Part shown: positions 18,596-30,111 of the stretch, piece after piece
How the letters are laid out: each line of letters begins with the position of its first letter
Numbering within the stretch: position 1 is the first letter of the stretch
Assembly (NCBI RefSeq): GCF_012939995.1
Contig: NZ_SPMZ01000023.1
Location: 1-64,000, forward strand
Origin: Candidatus Competibacter phosphatis
GTDB taxonomy: Bacteria > Pseudomonadota > Gammaproteobacteria > Competibacterales > Competibacteraceae
Length of the DNA stretch: 64,000 nt
Direction of reading: 5' to 3'
Notes under the pieces: generated by a model
The model's database searches: none
The model's input: only the letters and a program-made list of their open reading frames with translations
What the model was told of the DNA's origin: nothing
Position numbers and translations under genes: made by a program

Positions 18596-19804
18596 ATGAC
18601 CGCTGAAGATCGCTGGCTTTTGCCTGAAGGCATCGAAGAAATTCTGCCCCCCGCCGCCGGCCGAATGGAGCGGCTGCGCCGCGAGTTGCTCGATTTGTAC
18701 GAGAGCTGGGGTTACGAACTGGTTACCCCTCCGCTGATCGAGTTTCTGGAATCGTTGCTGACCGGCACCGGCAACGATCTGGAACTGCAAACCTTCAAAC
18801 TGACCGATCAATTGAGCGGGCGGATGATGGGGGTGCGGGCCGACATGACGCCACAGGTGGCTCGGATCGATGCTCACCTGCTCAAGCGTGCCGGCCCGGT
18901 CCGGCTGTGCTACATGGGCACGGTGCTGCGTACCCGCGCCGACGGCTTTGGCGGTTCGCGCAGTCCGTATCAGGCCGGGGTGGAACTGTATGGTCACCGT
19001 GGCCACGAAAGCGATCTGGAAGTGTTGATGCTGATGCTGGAGACCCTGCAAACGGCAGGCATCGGCGCGGTGCATCTGGATTTGGGACATGTGGCGGTAT
19101 TTCGCGAACTGGTCCGTCAGGCCGGATTGGATCGGGAGCGCGAGGGGCTGCTGTTTGAGGCATTGCAGCGCAAGGCCTTGCCGGAGATACGCCAGCAACT
19201 GGCCGTCTGGGCACTGCCGGCGCCGTGCGAACAAGCACTGCTGGCGCTGGCCGAACTGAACGGGGGGCCGGAGGTGCTGGACGAGGCGGATTTGCGTTTG
19301 GCGGCGACCGACGAGGCCGTGCGCGACGCGCTGGCGATGCTGAGGCGGCTGGTGGCGGCCCTGTTGCAGCGCTGGCCGGAACTGCCGATTCACATCGATC
19401 TGGCCGAACTTCGGGGATACCGTTATCACACCGGCGTCCTGTTCGCGGCCTACGTGCCGAGACAGGGGCAGGCGGTGGCGCAAGGCGGGCGCTACGACGA
19501 GATCGGTCAGGTGTTCGGTCGGGCCCGACCGGCAACCGGTTTCAGCACCGATCTGGCGACGTTGCTGTCGCTGGCGCCGCCGGTGGAGGCCACCGCTACC
19601 GGCATTTATGCCCCACCGGTCGGGGATGCGGCGCTAGAGCAGCGGGTGGCGGCGTTGCGGGGCCGGGGGGAACGGGTGATTCGCGCCTTGCCGGGCGCGG
19701 CGGCGGCGCCAGAAACCCTGGGTTGCGATCGACTGCTGGTCCAGCAGCAGGATGGCGAATGGGACGTGGTTCTCCCGCCGCTGCCCTCCGCCGCGAACGA
19801 ATAG
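18596..19804 (+). CDS. hisZ: ATP phosphoribosyltransferase regulatory subunit HisZ
   Basis: A 402-residue class II aminoacyl-tRNA synthetase-like protein related to HisRS but without the catalytic C-terminal anticodon domain. It forms the octamer with short-form HisG in histidine synthesis. Motif-like segments YESWGYELVTPPLIE, MGVRADMTPQVARI and GGRYDEI are visible. Placement between the hfl genes and purA is common in gammaproteobacteria that use HisG short form; hisG itself is not in the window. Confidence 0.94.
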   Translation: MTAEDRWLLPEGIEEILPPAAGRMERLRRELLDLYESWGYELVTPPLIEFLESLLTGTGNDLELQTFKLTDQLSGRMMGVRADMTPQVARIDAHLLKRAGPVRLCYMGTVLRTRADGFGGSRSPYQAGVELYGHRGHESDLEVLMLMLETLQTAGIGAVHLDLGHVAVFRELVRQAGLDREREGLLFEALQRKALPEIRQQLAVWALPAPCEQALLALAELNGGPEVLDEADLRLAATDEAVRDALAMLRRLVAALLQRWPELPIHIDLAELRGYRYHTGVLFAAYVPRQGQAVAQGGRYDEIGQVFGRARPATGFSTDLATLLSLAPPVEATATGIYAPPVGDAALEQRVAALRGRGERVIRALPGAAAAPETLGCDRLLVQQQDGEWDVVLPPLPSAANE

Positions 19805-21133
<1,329 letters not shown>

Positions 21134-21150
21134 GGGAGCGGGAAAGCAAA

Positions 21151-21177
21151 AGGCCCGGTTATCGACCGGGCCTTTTT
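21151..21177. terminator. Bidirectional intrinsic terminator between purA and tRNA-Leu
   Basis: AGGCCCGG and CCGGGCCT form an 8-bp stem around a 7-9 nt loop. A TTTTT tract follows on the plus strand (end of purA), and an AAAA before the stem gives a U-tract on the minus strand (end of the tRNA transcript). Confidence 0.9.
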
Positions 21178-21182
21178 CAATC

Positions 21183-21269
21183 TGGTGCCGAAGAGAGGAC
21201 TTGAACCTCCACTGGGTTACCCCAACTAAGACCTGAACCTAGCGCGTCTACCAGTTCCGCCACTTCGGC
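21183..21269 (-). tRNA. tRNA-Leu (anticodon CAG)
   Basis: An 87-nt class II tRNA including an encoded CCA end. The acceptor stem GCCGAAG/CTTCGGC is perfect, the anticodon stem is CTAGG/CTTAG with loop TTCAGGT, giving anticodon CAG at 21233-21235 (reads CUG). The D arm has the leucine-type GGTAGACGCG, the variable arm is long (TTGGGGTAACCCAG region), and the T loop is GTTCAAGTC. It lies alone, facing away from rnr. Confidence 0.97.
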
Positions 21270-21306
21270 TTGAGCGTCGCGCCGGTTACGGCGACAACGG
21301 GAGCGC

Positions 21307-21335
21307 ACTATACGGATTGCTTCCCAGCCTGTCAA
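21307..21335 (-). promoter_or_regulatory. Sigma-70 promoter of tRNA-Leu
   Basis: On the minus strand TTGACA (21330-21335) and TATAGT (21307-21312) are separated by 17 nt, a near-perfect sigma-70 promoter. A GC-rich discriminator (GCGCTCCCG) follows the -10, as at stringently controlled stable-RNA promoters. Transcription would start near 21300, about 30 nt before the tRNA. Confidence 0.85.
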
Positions 21336-21378
21336 TCGTTTCCGATTCATATTCTTGTAACCATTTCGAAGCGTTCTC

Positions 21379-23624
21379 ATGACTCAAAAAAAAACGTAGT
21401 TCCTGGCGACAGATGGATCCTTTTCTAGCCCGGGAACAGGAGCAGTATGGCCGTCCCTCTCCCAGCCGCGAGTTCATTTTGCAATATCTGGAAGAGCGGG
21501 GGATGCCACTGACCTTGGAAGCCTTATGCACCGAATGGGGCATGGAGGAAAGCTGGGAAGTCGAAGCTCTGTCCCGTCGCTTGCGGGCCATGGAGCGGGA
21601 CGGGCAACTGATCCGCAATCGCCGCGAAGGCTATGGGCCGGTCAGCAAGATGAACCTGGTGACCGGGCGAGTGATCGGTCATGCCGAAGGCCACGGGTTC
21701 CTGATCCCCGACGAAGGCGGCGATAGCCTGTTTCTCTCCCCTCGGCAGATGCGCAAGCTGCTGCACGGCGATCGGGCGGTGGTGCGGGTGATCGGGGTGG
21801 ATTACCGAGGCCGGCGCGAGGGTGCGGTGGTCGAGGTGCTGGAGCGCAACACCGAGACCGTGGTGGGCCGGTTTTGCGAGGAGCGCGGCGCCTGCTTCGT
21901 TATTCCCGATAACAAGCGCATCAATCAGGACATCATCGTGCCGCCCGACGGTCGCGGCAATGCTCAAGCCGGTCAAATCGTCATCGTCGAACTGATCGAA
22001 CAGCCCAGTGGGCGAACCCGGCCGCTGGGCCGGATCAAGGAGGTGCTGGGCGAACACATGGCGCCGGGGATGGAAGTACGGATCGCCATCGCCAGTCACG
22101 GTATCCCGGTGGAATGGCCGGAGACGGCGTTGGTCGAAGCGCGCGATTTTGGCGAGGCGGTGCCGGAAGTGGCCAAGCAGGGCCGCTGGGATTTACGGGC
22201 GACGCCGCTGGTGACCATCGACGGTGTCACCGCCCGCGATTTCGACGATGCGGTGTACTGCGAGCGGCGTGGCGCCAACTGGCGACTGCTGGTGGCCATC
22301 GCCGATGTGTCCTGGTATGTGCGGCCGGGCACGGCGCTGGATCAGGAAGCGCGCAAGCGCGGCAATTCGGTGTATTTTCCGGACCGGGCCATTCCGATGC
22401 TGCCGGAAACGCTGTCCAATGGCTTGTGCTCGCTGAATCCCGAGGTGGATCGGTTGTGCATGGTCTGCGAGATGACCTTCAATGCCGAGGGTCGCATCGT
22501 CCGCTCGCGTTTCGCCGAGGCGGTGATGCGCTCCCACGCCCGGTTGACCTACGATACCGTGGCAACCATCGTCGTCGACCGTGATCCGCGAGTCCGCGCC
22601 GAATTCGCCGAGGTAGTACCGCACCTGGATCGATTGCACGAACTGTATCAAGTGTTACGGACGGGTCGAGAGCAACGCGGGGCCATGGACTTCGACACCC
22701 AGGAAACCGTGATCGAATACGGAGCGGATCGCAAGATCGAGCGGATTTTGCCGACCGAGCGCAACGACGCGCATCGTCTGATCGAGGAATGCATGATTTC
22801 CGCCAACGTGGCGGCGGCGCGTTTTCTGCAACGCCACAAGATGTTGGGCTTGTACCGGATTCACGAGGGGCCGACCACGGATCGCCTGAACAAGCTGCGG
22901 GCCTTTTTTAGGGGAGATGGGGTTGGGGCTGGGTGGCGGCGATAAACCCTCGCCGCTGGACTATACCCGGTTGCTGGTTCAGGTTCGTGATCGGGCTGAC
23001 GCCCATCTGATCCAGACGGTGATGCTGCGTTCCTTGGCTCAGGCGGTCTACAACCCAGGCAATGCCGGTCATTTCGGGTTGGCGTTGGAGGCTTATGCCC
23101 ATTTCACGTCGCCGATCCGCCGCTATCCCGACTTGCAGGTGCATCGCGCCATTCGCCATGTGCTCAATGGCGGCAAGCCGGCCGATTTCCCTTTTACCCA
23201 TGCCGATCTGATCGGCTTGGGCGAGCATTGCTCAATGACCGAGCGGCGGGCCGATGAGGCGGTGCGCGATGCGGTGGAATGGTTGAAGTGCGAGTTCATG
23301 CTGGACAAGATCGGGCAAGTGTTCGACGGCATTATCACCGGAGTCACGGGTTTTGGCCTGTTCGTGGAGTTGCGCGAAGTATTCGTGGAAGGTTTGGTGC
23401 ATGTGACTTCGCTGCGCAATGATTATTACCAGTTCGATCCGGTGGGCCATCGTCTGCATGGCGAGCGGTCCGGGCAGGTCTATCGTTTGGGTGATGGCCT
23501 GCGGGTACGGGTGGCGCGGGTCGACCTGGACGAGCGCAAAATCGATTTCGAGCCGCTCGAAAGCGAGCGCGGCGAGAAGACGGAACGTCGGGGCCAGCGG
23601 AGTCGTCGCCGGCGCAGGGAATGA
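21379..23624 (+). CDS. rnr: Ribonuclease R (two homopolymer frameshifts)
   Basis: A 3'-to-5' exoribonuclease R of about 747 residues after two corrections. The RNB catalytic motif TARDFDDAV is intact, cold-shock/OB domains precede it, an S1 domain (GVTGFGLFVELRE) follows, and the tail is basic (RSRRRRR). The frame breaks in a T6 run (22904-22909); five T gives RAFLGEMGLGLGGG as in relatives. At the front, ATG 21379 is followed by nine A (21386-21394); with eight, the protein starts MTQKKRSSWRQMDPFLAREQ, typical of RNase R. Otherwise the start is ATG 21413. The stop overlaps the rlmB start. Confidence 0.92.
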
Positions 23625-24391
23625 AGCCCATGACCGATGAGCTGATTCATGGTGTGCACGCGGTGGCGGCGGCGCTGAAATACGAGCCGGAGCAGTTGCG
23701 TGGCTTGTGGGTGGAGAGTCAGCGGCGGGATGCGCGGATACAGGCGTTGCTGGACGAAGCCGCCAAGCGAGGTGTGCCGATTCGAGCGGTCAACCGGGCT
23801 GAATTGGATCGTATGAGCGGCGGTGCGCGCCATCAGGGTATCGTCGCGCGGTTGGCGGTTCAGCAGCGAACTCACGACGAGGCGGATTTGCCGGCCTTGC
23901 TGACGGCGGCTGGACCGGCGCTACTACTGGTGCTGGACGGGGTGCAGGACCCGCACAACCTGGGTGCTTGCCTGCGCGGCGCGGCGGCGGCGGGCGCGCA
24001 GGCTGTGATTGCACCCGCTGACCGCGCCGCCGGTTTGAATGCGACGGTGCGCAAGGTGGCCTGTGGCGCGGTGGAGATCGTACCGTTCATCGCAGTGACC
24101 AATCTGGCGCGGACGCTGCGCGAGTTGCGGCAACAGGGGCTTTGGATCGTCGGCGCGGCCGGCGAGGCGGACACCAGCCTGTATGAGGTGGATTTCACCC
24201 TGCCGACGGCTATCGTATTGGGCGCGGAGGAAAAGGGGTTGCGGCGGTTGACCCGCGAAGTCTGCGACCGGCTGGCGCGAATCCCGATGGCCGAGAACGG
24301 AGTCGAAAGTTTGAACGTGTCGGTGGCGGCGGGGATTTTTCTGTTCGAGGCGCGGCGGCAGCGCGGCGTGAAAAATAATGGATATATTTAA
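23621..24391 (+). CDS. rlmB: 23S rRNA (guanosine-2251-2'-O)-methyltransferase RlmB
   Basis: A 256-residue SpoU/TrmH-family (SPOUT) methyltransferase. The N-terminal substrate-binding domain (IHGVHAVAAAL) precedes the SPOUT motifs VLDGVQDPHNLGACLRGA, IVLGAEEKGLRRL and ESLNVSVAAGI. It overlaps the rnr stop by 4 nt (ATGA); ATG 23630 is a second option. rnr-rlmB is a conserved pair in gammaproteobacteria. Confidence 0.95.
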   Translation: MKPMTDELIHGVHAVAAALKYEPEQLRGLWVESQRRDARIQALLDEAAKRGVPIRAVNRAELDRMSGGARHQGIVARLAVQQRTHDEADLPALLTAAGPALLLVLDGVQDPHNLGACLRGAAAAGAQAVIAPADRAAGLNATVRKVACGAVEIVPFIAVTNLARTLRELRQQGLWIVGAAGEADTSLYEVDFTLPTAIVLGAEEKGLRRLTREVCDRLARIPMAENGVESLNVSVAAGIFLFEARRQRGVKNNGYI

Positions 24392-24429
24392 AGCTGTGTC
24401 CGGTATGGCTTGAGGTTGAGGTGGAACTA

Positions 24430-24904
24430 ATGAGTTTCAAGAATGTGCGTGCAGCTCAAAAATGGCAGGGTATTGATATTGGGCGATGGGCGTGGATCGG
24501 GCTTGGCCTTTGGTCCCATTTCAGCATGGCGGAGGCTCCCGCGACCGTTTTTGGTGAGTACGTCGGTAGCAGTTGTCCTCCCAAAACCGAGGCGAATACC
24601 TGTGTGCCCACCAAGGCGAGCGATCATGTCAGCATTCTGCATGACCAGGAAACAGAGGCCAAAATCAATGTAAAGATTGTCTTCGATAAAGGTCATATTT
24701 GCGCCCTGGAAGGCAGAGCCGTGTGGTCGGAGGGTTCTTTTATGCTTCATGCGGATGGCCTCGATCCTGAGAAACCTTGTCAACTGCTGTTGCAAATTAA
24801 GGGTTCCGAACTGACACTGGAGGATGCGGGAGGGCTTTGTCGCGAAGTCTATTGCGGGGCGCGTGGGACCTTCGAAGGCGCGCGTTTCAAAAAAGCGGCC
24901 ATAG
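24430..24904 (+). CDS. Cys-rich secreted protein of unknown function (possible immunity protein)
   Basis: I do not recognise this family. The start ATG has a GAGG site. A hydrophobic helix near residues 20-35 ends at SMAEA, a signal-peptide-like cleavage site, and the mature part has six cysteines (SSC, NTC, HIC, KPC, GLC, VYC), suggesting three disulfides in the periplasm. The frame as given continues to 25038, overlapping the next gene. Removing one A from the A6 run at 24889-24894 instead ends it at GARFKKRP, giving 157 residues; I prefer this but it is inferred. The next gene encodes a lysozyme-like enzyme with no signal peptide, so an inhibitor or immunity role is plausible. Both genes are lower in GC than their neighbours. 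Confidence 0.55.
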
Positions 24905-24977
24905 CACTCTTGCGGCGGAGGTTTGTTCGCAATCGATCATGGTTTGGAAGCAATGACTTTGCCGGGAGAAGAACATC

Positions 24978-25664
24978 ATGCGTGCCAGCGTTAAAAGTCA
25001 ATTCAGAACGTTCAATGCCCCCTTGGAAGGGGTCGTGAAGTACATGTATCTGGATATCAAAGGCTTGGTTACCATTGGGGTCGGCAATCTCATCGATCCG
25101 ATCAATGCGGCATTGAATCTACCATTTCGTTATAAAAACAAACCAGGCGTCACGAATGCCGGCCAGTCGGCGAGTAGGGCCGATATCGAAGCCGAGTGGA
25201 AACTGATCAAAGGTAAACAAGAGCTCGCGCAAAAAGGACACCGTGCGTGCGAACCCTTGACCAAACTGGAGCTCGATGATACAGCCATCAATACCCTAAT
25301 TGATCAACGCCTTATGCAAAACGAAAGTTTTCTTAAGCGTCAAAAGGCATTCAAGGACTTCGATCAGTGGCCAGCCGATGCGCAACTTGGACTATTGAGC
25401 ATGGCTTGGGCGATGGGACCGGGTTTTTCGGCAAGCTGGCCGAAATTCAGCGCAGCCTGCGAGAAAATGGATTTCGATGCGGCGGCGGAGAATTGTAAGA
25501 TGAGCGAAGCTGGCAATCCCGGTGTCATTCCACGTAATAGGGCCAACAAGCGCCTGTTTCAAAATGCAGCGGCTGTACTTGCCGGTGAAGGGGATGGTTT
25601 TTATAAGCGCGAAATTCTGTACTATCCACAAATATTGCTGAAACCAGTGATTATCAGCAATTAA
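24978..25664 (+). CDS. GH24 (T4 lysozyme)-like muramidase, candidate effector
   Basis: A 228-residue protein with the phage-lysozyme catalytic pattern E-x8-D-x5-T: Glu at residue 18, Asp at 27 and Thr at 33 within EGVVKYMYLDIKGLVTIGVG. This predicts cleavage of peptidoglycan glycan strands. No signal peptide or transmembrane helix is seen, so export would need a holin or a type VI-like system. GGGAGAA precedes the ATG by 7 nt. No phage genes flank it, and the upstream gene encodes a small periplasmic Cys-rich protein, an arrangement like effector-immunity pairs. No secretion genes occur in this window. Family assignment is by motif and could be a divergent GH24/pesticin-like branch. Confidence 0.65.
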   Translation: MRASVKSQFRTFNAPLEGVVKYMYLDIKGLVTIGVGNLIDPINAALNLPFRYKNKPGVTNAGQSASRADIEAEWKLIKGKQELAQKGHRACEPLTKLELDDTAINTLIDQRLMQNESFLKRQKAFKDFDQWPADAQLGLLSMAWAMGPGFSASWPKFSAACEKMDFDAAAENCKMSEAGNPGVIPRNRANKRLFQNAAAVLAGEGDGFYKREILYYPQILLKPVIISN

Positions 25665-25724
25665 ATAACTTGGTGGGATCAGGGGTTATGGAATTAAAAA
25701 AGACTTTGGCGGATTGCAAGAGCG

Positions 25725-26903
25725 TCAGGGTACCGCGACGGGTGGTTCAAAGCGCGTCATTTCCAAATATCCCTGACCTTGAAGTTCTCGATCACTAGCG
25801 TGGCCATGCACCGCTACCGCCCCTTCCCAATACCGTACCGTTAGCCGCATTTCTTGGTCGGCGATTTTGGGGGTGACAGTCAGATCCAGTTTCTCGGTCG
25901 GTACGCGCAGCCGCCAGCCGGCGGGATAGCGGTCGCCAGTGCGCGGGCTGGTCCATGCACCGAGCGGTTGCAAGTCCACCTCGTTCCAGCGCAGCACGCG
26001 CGCCGAGCCATCGGCCTCGACCAGCATGCCTTTGCTGAACGGATCGACGCCGCCATCCTTGCGGCGCAGCCGATAAAACATGACGTCCCGTCCATCGTCG
26101 AGTTGCAGCGCGAACCAATCCCAGCCGCTTTGCTCCGGCCCCAGCGCGCTGGTACTCCATTCCCGGTCCAGCCAGCTCGCGCCGCTGACGGTGAACATCT
26201 GTCCGTTGAGACTGATCGTGCCTCGGGTCGGCAGGCGGGTCAGGGAATAGTAGTAGGATGCATTGCCGGGTTCGGCGCTTTTCTGACTCAAGCCCTGTTC
26301 TCCTTGCAAGACCAGCGGCTTGGCGGTGTCCAGCAGCAGATCGATGGCGATGTCGTCTTGATGCGCCCGTACCCGTAGCGGAAATGGCTCGGATCCGGTG
26401 CTCGCCAGCTCCCAATCTTCCAGCCAGACGCGCAGTGGCGCTGCTTGCGCGCCGGCCAGCCCCATTGCACCCCGATTGAAGCGCTCGAAGGCCCGATGCC
26501 TGTCATCGGCTGCGTCGGTCAGCGCGAAATGGCCCATGTAGACCTGATTAGTGCGCCAAGCCGAATCCGCAACCGGCGCGGTCGGGGCCAGCGCGATGCG
26601 AAACAGAGTCAACTGGTAACCGAACTCCCGGCCAGTGGCATCGGTCAGATTGCCGGTCACGTACCACCATTCATTGCGAAATGCCGGGTGTGGGCCGTGA
26701 TCGGCGGGGAAGACGAATAGTCGTGGCTGGTAGGCCCGTTGGTAGCCGGCGTTGGCGTCGCCGCCCAGAGCAGAGCCGACGCCAACGCTGTTAATAATGC
26801 CGCCTTCTGGGGGTATGCGGGGCCAGAGGTAATAGCCGGTCGTCGCCAGGACCAGCACGGCTGACAGAATCGCTAATCCAACTCGCCAAAATCGCCGATT
26901 CAT
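25725..26903 (-). CDS. AttH/CrtC-like secreted lipocalin-fold protein
   Basis: A 392-residue protein of the AttH/CrtC-like (predicted secreted hydrolase, COG5621) family. One N-terminal hydrophobic helix (about residues 8-25) acts as signal anchor. Family landmarks are FPADHGPHPAFRNEWWYVTGNL, split here as FPADHGPHPAF then RNEWWYVTGNL, and GASWLDREWSTSALG plus GWDWFALQLDDGRDVMFYRLR-like segments. The ATG at 26901-26903 is chosen because it begins this conserved protein; the open frame extends upstream over the permease gene in another frame and is not used. It lies 5 nt after the permease gene. The enzymatic activity of AttH proteins is not established. Confidence 0.85.
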   Translation of the reverse strand: MNRRFWRVGLAILSAVLVLATTGYYLWPRIPPEGGIINSVGVGSALGGDANAGYQRAYQPRLFVFPADHGPHPAFRNEWWYVTGNLTDATGREFGYQLTLFRIALAPTAPVADSAWRTNQVYMGHFALTDAADDRHRAFERFNRGAMGLAGAQAAPLRVWLEDWELASTGSEPFPLRVRAHQDDIAIDLLLDTAKPLVLQGEQGLSQKSAEPGNASYYYSLTRLPTRGTISLNGQMFTVSGASWLDREWSTSALGPEQSGWDWFALQLDDGRDVMFYRLRRKDGGVDPFSKGMLVEADGSARVLRWNEVDLQPLGAWTSPRTGDRYPAGWRLRVPTEKLDLTVTPKIADQEMRLTVRYWEGAVAVHGHASDRELQGQGYLEMTRFEPPVAVP

Positions 26904-26908
26904 GAACG

Positions 26909-29416
26909 TTACTCGCTGCGCAGCGCGTCGGCCGGACGGGCGCGGGCCATCCGCCAGATCGGATACAATCCGGCCAGCAGAGCGGCGCCGATCGCCAGCG
27001 CCAGCGTTTCCAGCAATAGCAGCGGGTTTACTTGAAACGGCAGGCTCCAGCCGAAGGCTCGGCGGTTGATGACGAAGATCAGCACCGCCGCCAGCAGCAG
27101 CCCGGTCGGTAGCGACAGCAAGCCGGCGGTGGCGCCCATGAACCCCGTCTGCAACGAGACCAGCCCACCGATTTCTCCCGCCGTCATGCCGGTGGCGCGC
27201 AGCACCGCGAACTCCCACGCCCGCTCCAGTTGCAGGGCAAGCAGCGCGCTCAACACGCCGACCACCGCCACCAGGATTGCCAGCAGCCGCAGCACGTTGG
27301 TGATGGTGAAGGTGCGGTCGAAGATGTCCATCGTGATGCCTTGGATGTCGCGGTTGGAGCGGATCAGCAAAGGCTGAATCGGTCCCAGCCGTTCCCGCAG
27401 GCGTGTCCGCAGGGTCGTCGGATCCGTGTCCGCCGCCGCGAATACCGCCGCCGAGCCGACCGCCGGATCGTGCCAATAGCGTTCATAGCCGGAGCGGTCC
27501 AGCAAAATCCGGCCGTGCTCCGAACCGTAGTCCAGGAAGACTCCGGCGATGGCGAACGAGTGTAGTCCCTGTCCGGTCGATAGCGCTATCCGGTCGCCGG
27601 CCGAGAGCTGGCGGCGGTAGGCCAGCGGTTCGGAAATCAACACCGCCTCGCCGGTTTGGAACAGTCGCCAAGTGGTGTCCGCGTCGCCGGCGATCAGGTG
27701 GTAGCCAGTTTGGGAGGCGGGGGCCAGTTCCACCGCAAGCAGGGTTACGGGGCGGCGCTCCAGTTCGATCTTGAGGGCGCGATAGGTGGAGATCGCCGCC
27801 ACACCCGGCGTATCCCGCAGCACCGCCAACGCGGCGGGAGTCAGCACATCCGAGCGGTCGCCACCGTCTTCGACGGCAGGCGAGGCTACATAGAGATCGG
27901 CGTTCAGCAGGTCGCCGATCCAGATCGCCACGCCGCTGCGAAAGCTATCCACCATCACCCCGACTCCAACCGTGGTGGAAAAGGCGACCATCAGCGCCGC
28001 GACCGCGATGCCGGTGCGGCTCAGATGGCGGGCGACATCGCGATTGGCCATCCGCGCCAGCAACCCCAGTCGGGCGGTCAGCGGTCGGCTTAGCCGGACC
28101 AGCCCGACCATGGCCGGCGGCGTCAGCAGCGCGCAGCCCAGAATCAACAGGAACAGTCCGGCGAAACCTGCTGTCAGCGTATGGGAAACCGCCAGCACCA
28201 GACCACCACCGGCCAACAACCCCAGGCCGGCCAGCAGCAGCCGGGGCAGGGCAGCGCGCCACCGGGTTTCGAGATGAGCACGGCTCAGCACCGCACCCGG
28301 CGGGGCGTCGGCGGCTTCCCGCGCCGGCAGCCACGCCGCCGCCAGCGTCGCCAGCAGGCCGAGCGCTGTGCCCTTGGCCAGTGACCACGGCTCGATCGTC
28401 AATTCGCGGACGCTGAGCGTGAAGTACAGGTCGTTGATGCTGCGGGTGACCAGATGCACCAGTCCCGATCCCAGCCATACCCCCAGCACGCCGCCGAGCA
28501 GCGTGCCCGCCAAGCCCAGCAGCAACGCTTCGCCCAGCACACCGGCGAACAATTCCCGGCGGCTGACGCCCAAGGCCCGCAAGAGGCCCAGCAAGGCGCG
28601 GCGCTGCACCACCGAAAAGGTCATGGCGTTATAGATCAGGAACATTCCCACCACCAGCGCCAGCAAGCTCATGGCGGTTAGGTTGAGCGAGAAGGCGGCG
28701 CTCAGATCAACCGTTGCTTGATTGCGCTCGGCCGGGCGTTCCAGCCGTAAATCCGGTGGTAGCCAAACGCGGAGTTCGGTCGCCAGATGCTCGCCGGCCG
28801 GACCTTCCGGAAGAATCAAATCGATGTGGTCCAACCGGCCGTCGCGGCCCAGCAAGGTCTGCGCCGTGGCGATGTCGGTGACGATCAGCCCCTCGAAAGC
28901 CACCCCCCGTAGCGTGCCGGCGCGGCGCAGGGTCAAGCGTTGTCCACCACGTTTCAGCGTGACTTCCGAACCCAGCGCCTCCGATAACAGGGCGGCGTTC
29001 GGATTCAGCAGCAAGGCGCGTAAATCGAAATCGCCGCCGGTGAGATCGGCCGCGAGATCGCGAAAGGGTGCTTCCGCGAATGGATCGACACCGAGGATTT
29101 GCAGCAACTGCCCCGGATGGTCGGCGCGAGGCAGGTAGCCGGTCACCACCGGAGCCGCCGGTCGGATGCCGTGCTCGACCCGCAGCCGGGTATAAACTGT
29201 TTCGGCCACGCCTTGCGGTCCGCCGAGGATGCGGTGGGTGGCGTGGCCGGTGATGCGATTCATGGCCAGTTCGAAACCGCGACGGGCGCTGGTATTGGCC
29301 AGATCCACCGCCAGCACCACCGCCACCCCCAACGCGATGCCGAGGATGGTTAGCCCCAATTGCCAGGGATGTCGCAGCGGGTGCCGTAGCAGCGCCCGCC
29401 AGAATAATGGCGTCAT
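26909..29416 (-). CDS. ABC transporter permease, FtsX/MacB type (AttFG-like)
   Basis: An 835-residue permease with two FtsX domains. Membrane helices occur near residues 18-40, 250-275, 300-330, 350-370, a central group at about 385-460, and a second FtsX set at about 710-830. Two large periplasmic domains sit between. The sequence [21 protein letters not shown] is typical (split: [24 protein letters not shown]). Its ATG overlaps the ATPase stop by 4 nt. With the ATPase and AttH-like gene this resembles attEFGH-type loci, here with one long permease. Type VII ABC systems of this sort do mechanotransmission or lipid/lipoprotein extraction; the substrate is unknown. Confidence 0.88.
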   Translation of the reverse strand: MTPLFWRALLRHPLRHPWQLGLTILGIALGVAVVLAVDLANTSARRGFELAMNRITGHATHRILGGPQGVAETVYTRLRVEHGIRPAAPVVTGYLPRADHPGQLLQILGVDPFAEAPFRDLAADLTGGDFDLRALLLNPNAALLSEALGSEVTLKRGGQRLTLRRAGTLRGVAFEGLIVTDIATAQTLLGRDGRLDHIDLILPEGPAGEHLATELRVWLPPDLRLERPAERNQATVDLSAAFSLNLTAMSLLALVVGMFLIYNAMTFSVVQRRALLGLLRALGVSRRELFAGVLGEALLLGLAGTLLGGVLGVWLGSGLVHLVTRSINDLYFTLSVRELTIEPWSLAKGTALGLLATLAAAWLPAREAADAPPGAVLSRAHLETRWRAALPRLLLAGLGLLAGGGLVLAVSHTLTAGFAGLFLLILGCALLTPPAMVGLVRLSRPLTARLGLLARMANRDVARHLSRTGIAVAALMVAFSTTVGVGVMVDSFRSGVAIWIGDLLNADLYVASPAVEDGGDRSDVLTPAALAVLRDTPGVAAISTYRALKIELERRPVTLLAVELAPASQTGYHLIAGDADTTWRLFQTGEAVLISEPLAYRRQLSAGDRIALSTGQGLHSFAIAGVFLDYGSEHGRILLDRSGYERYWHDPAVGSAAVFAAADTDPTTLRTRLRERLGPIQPLLIRSNRDIQGITMDIFDRTFTITNVLRLLAILVAVVGVLSALLALQLERAWEFAVLRATGMTAGEIGGLVSLQTGFMGATAGLLSLPTGLLLAAVLIFVINRRAFGWSLPFQVNPLLLLETLALAIGAALLAGLYPIWRMARARPADALRSE

Positions 29417-30111
29417 TGAACTTCTCGGAGATATCCGCCGTCCACCATCAGAATGCGGTCGGCGCGGGCGGCCACTTCCCGGCTGTGCGTGACCATGACG
29501 ATGGTAGTGGCCGCTCGCTGGTGCAGGGTGAGCAGCAGATCCAGGATTCGCTCGCCGGTGGCGGTATCGAGGTTACCGGTGGGTTCGTCGGCCAGCAATA
29601 ACAATGGATCGTGGACCAAGGCCCGGACGATGGCTAGCCGCTGCTGTTCGCCGCCGGACAACCGTTCCGGAAAACTATGGCGGCGGTTGCCCAGCCCGAC
29701 GTTATCCAATAACTCCATGGCCCGGTCACGCCGATCCAGGCTCGCCAGTCCGTTTAATTCCAGCGGCAGGAGCAGGTTTTCCCCGGCGGTCAGAGTCGGT
29801 ATCAGGTTGAAAAATTGGAAGACGAAGCCAATGTGGCGGCGACGAAACCGGGTGCGTTCGATCTCGCTTAAATCGGTCAGCGTCAGGTCATCGATGCGGA
29901 TTTGCCCGGCATCCGGCAGGTCGATGCCCCCGAGCAGATTGAGCAGGGTGGATTTTCCGGAACCGGACTGACCGAGCAGAGCGACGAATTGGCCACGCGG
30001 GATATCCAAGGTCAAGTCGGCGAAGATGGTGCGCCGCAGGTCGCCTTCCGTGTAGTGTTTGAGTAGATGGCGTATCGCGATAAAGGTGTCCGTGGGGTCC
30101 ATTAAATCCAT
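29413..30111 (-). CDS. ABC transporter ATP-binding protein (LolD/MacB type)
   Basis: A 232-residue ATPase. Walker A is GQSGSGKST, the Q-loop [13 protein letters not shown], the signature [15 protein letters not shown], Walker [13 protein letters not shown] and the H-loop THSRE. The FNLIPTLTA and PTGNLD segments are typical of the LolD/MacB class that pairs with FtsX-type permeases. First gene of the three-gene minus-strand operon; start at ATG 30111, with ATG 30102 as an alternative. Confidence 0.92.
   Translation of the reverse strand: MDLMDPTDTFIAIRHLLKHYTEGDLRRTIFADLTLDIPRGQFVALLGQSGSGKSTLLNLLGGIDLPDAGQIRIDDLTLTDLSEIERTRFRRRHIGFVFQFFNLIPTLTAGENLLLPLELNGLASLDRRDRAMELLDNVGLGNRRHSFPERLSGGEQQRLAIVRALVHDPLLLLADEPTGNLDTATGERILDLLLTLHQRAATTIVMVTHSREVAARADRILMVDGGYLREVQ

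Noticed and set aside
24978-25664. Prophage remnant suggested by a phage-type lysozyme
   Set aside because: No holin, spanin, capsid, tail or integrase genes lie nearby; the neighbour is a secreted Cys-rich protein.
26904-27476. Upstream extension of the AttH-like frame into the permease gene
   Set aside because: The permease is encoded there in another frame; the extension is low-complexity and the AttH-like protein has its own signal sequence at 26903.
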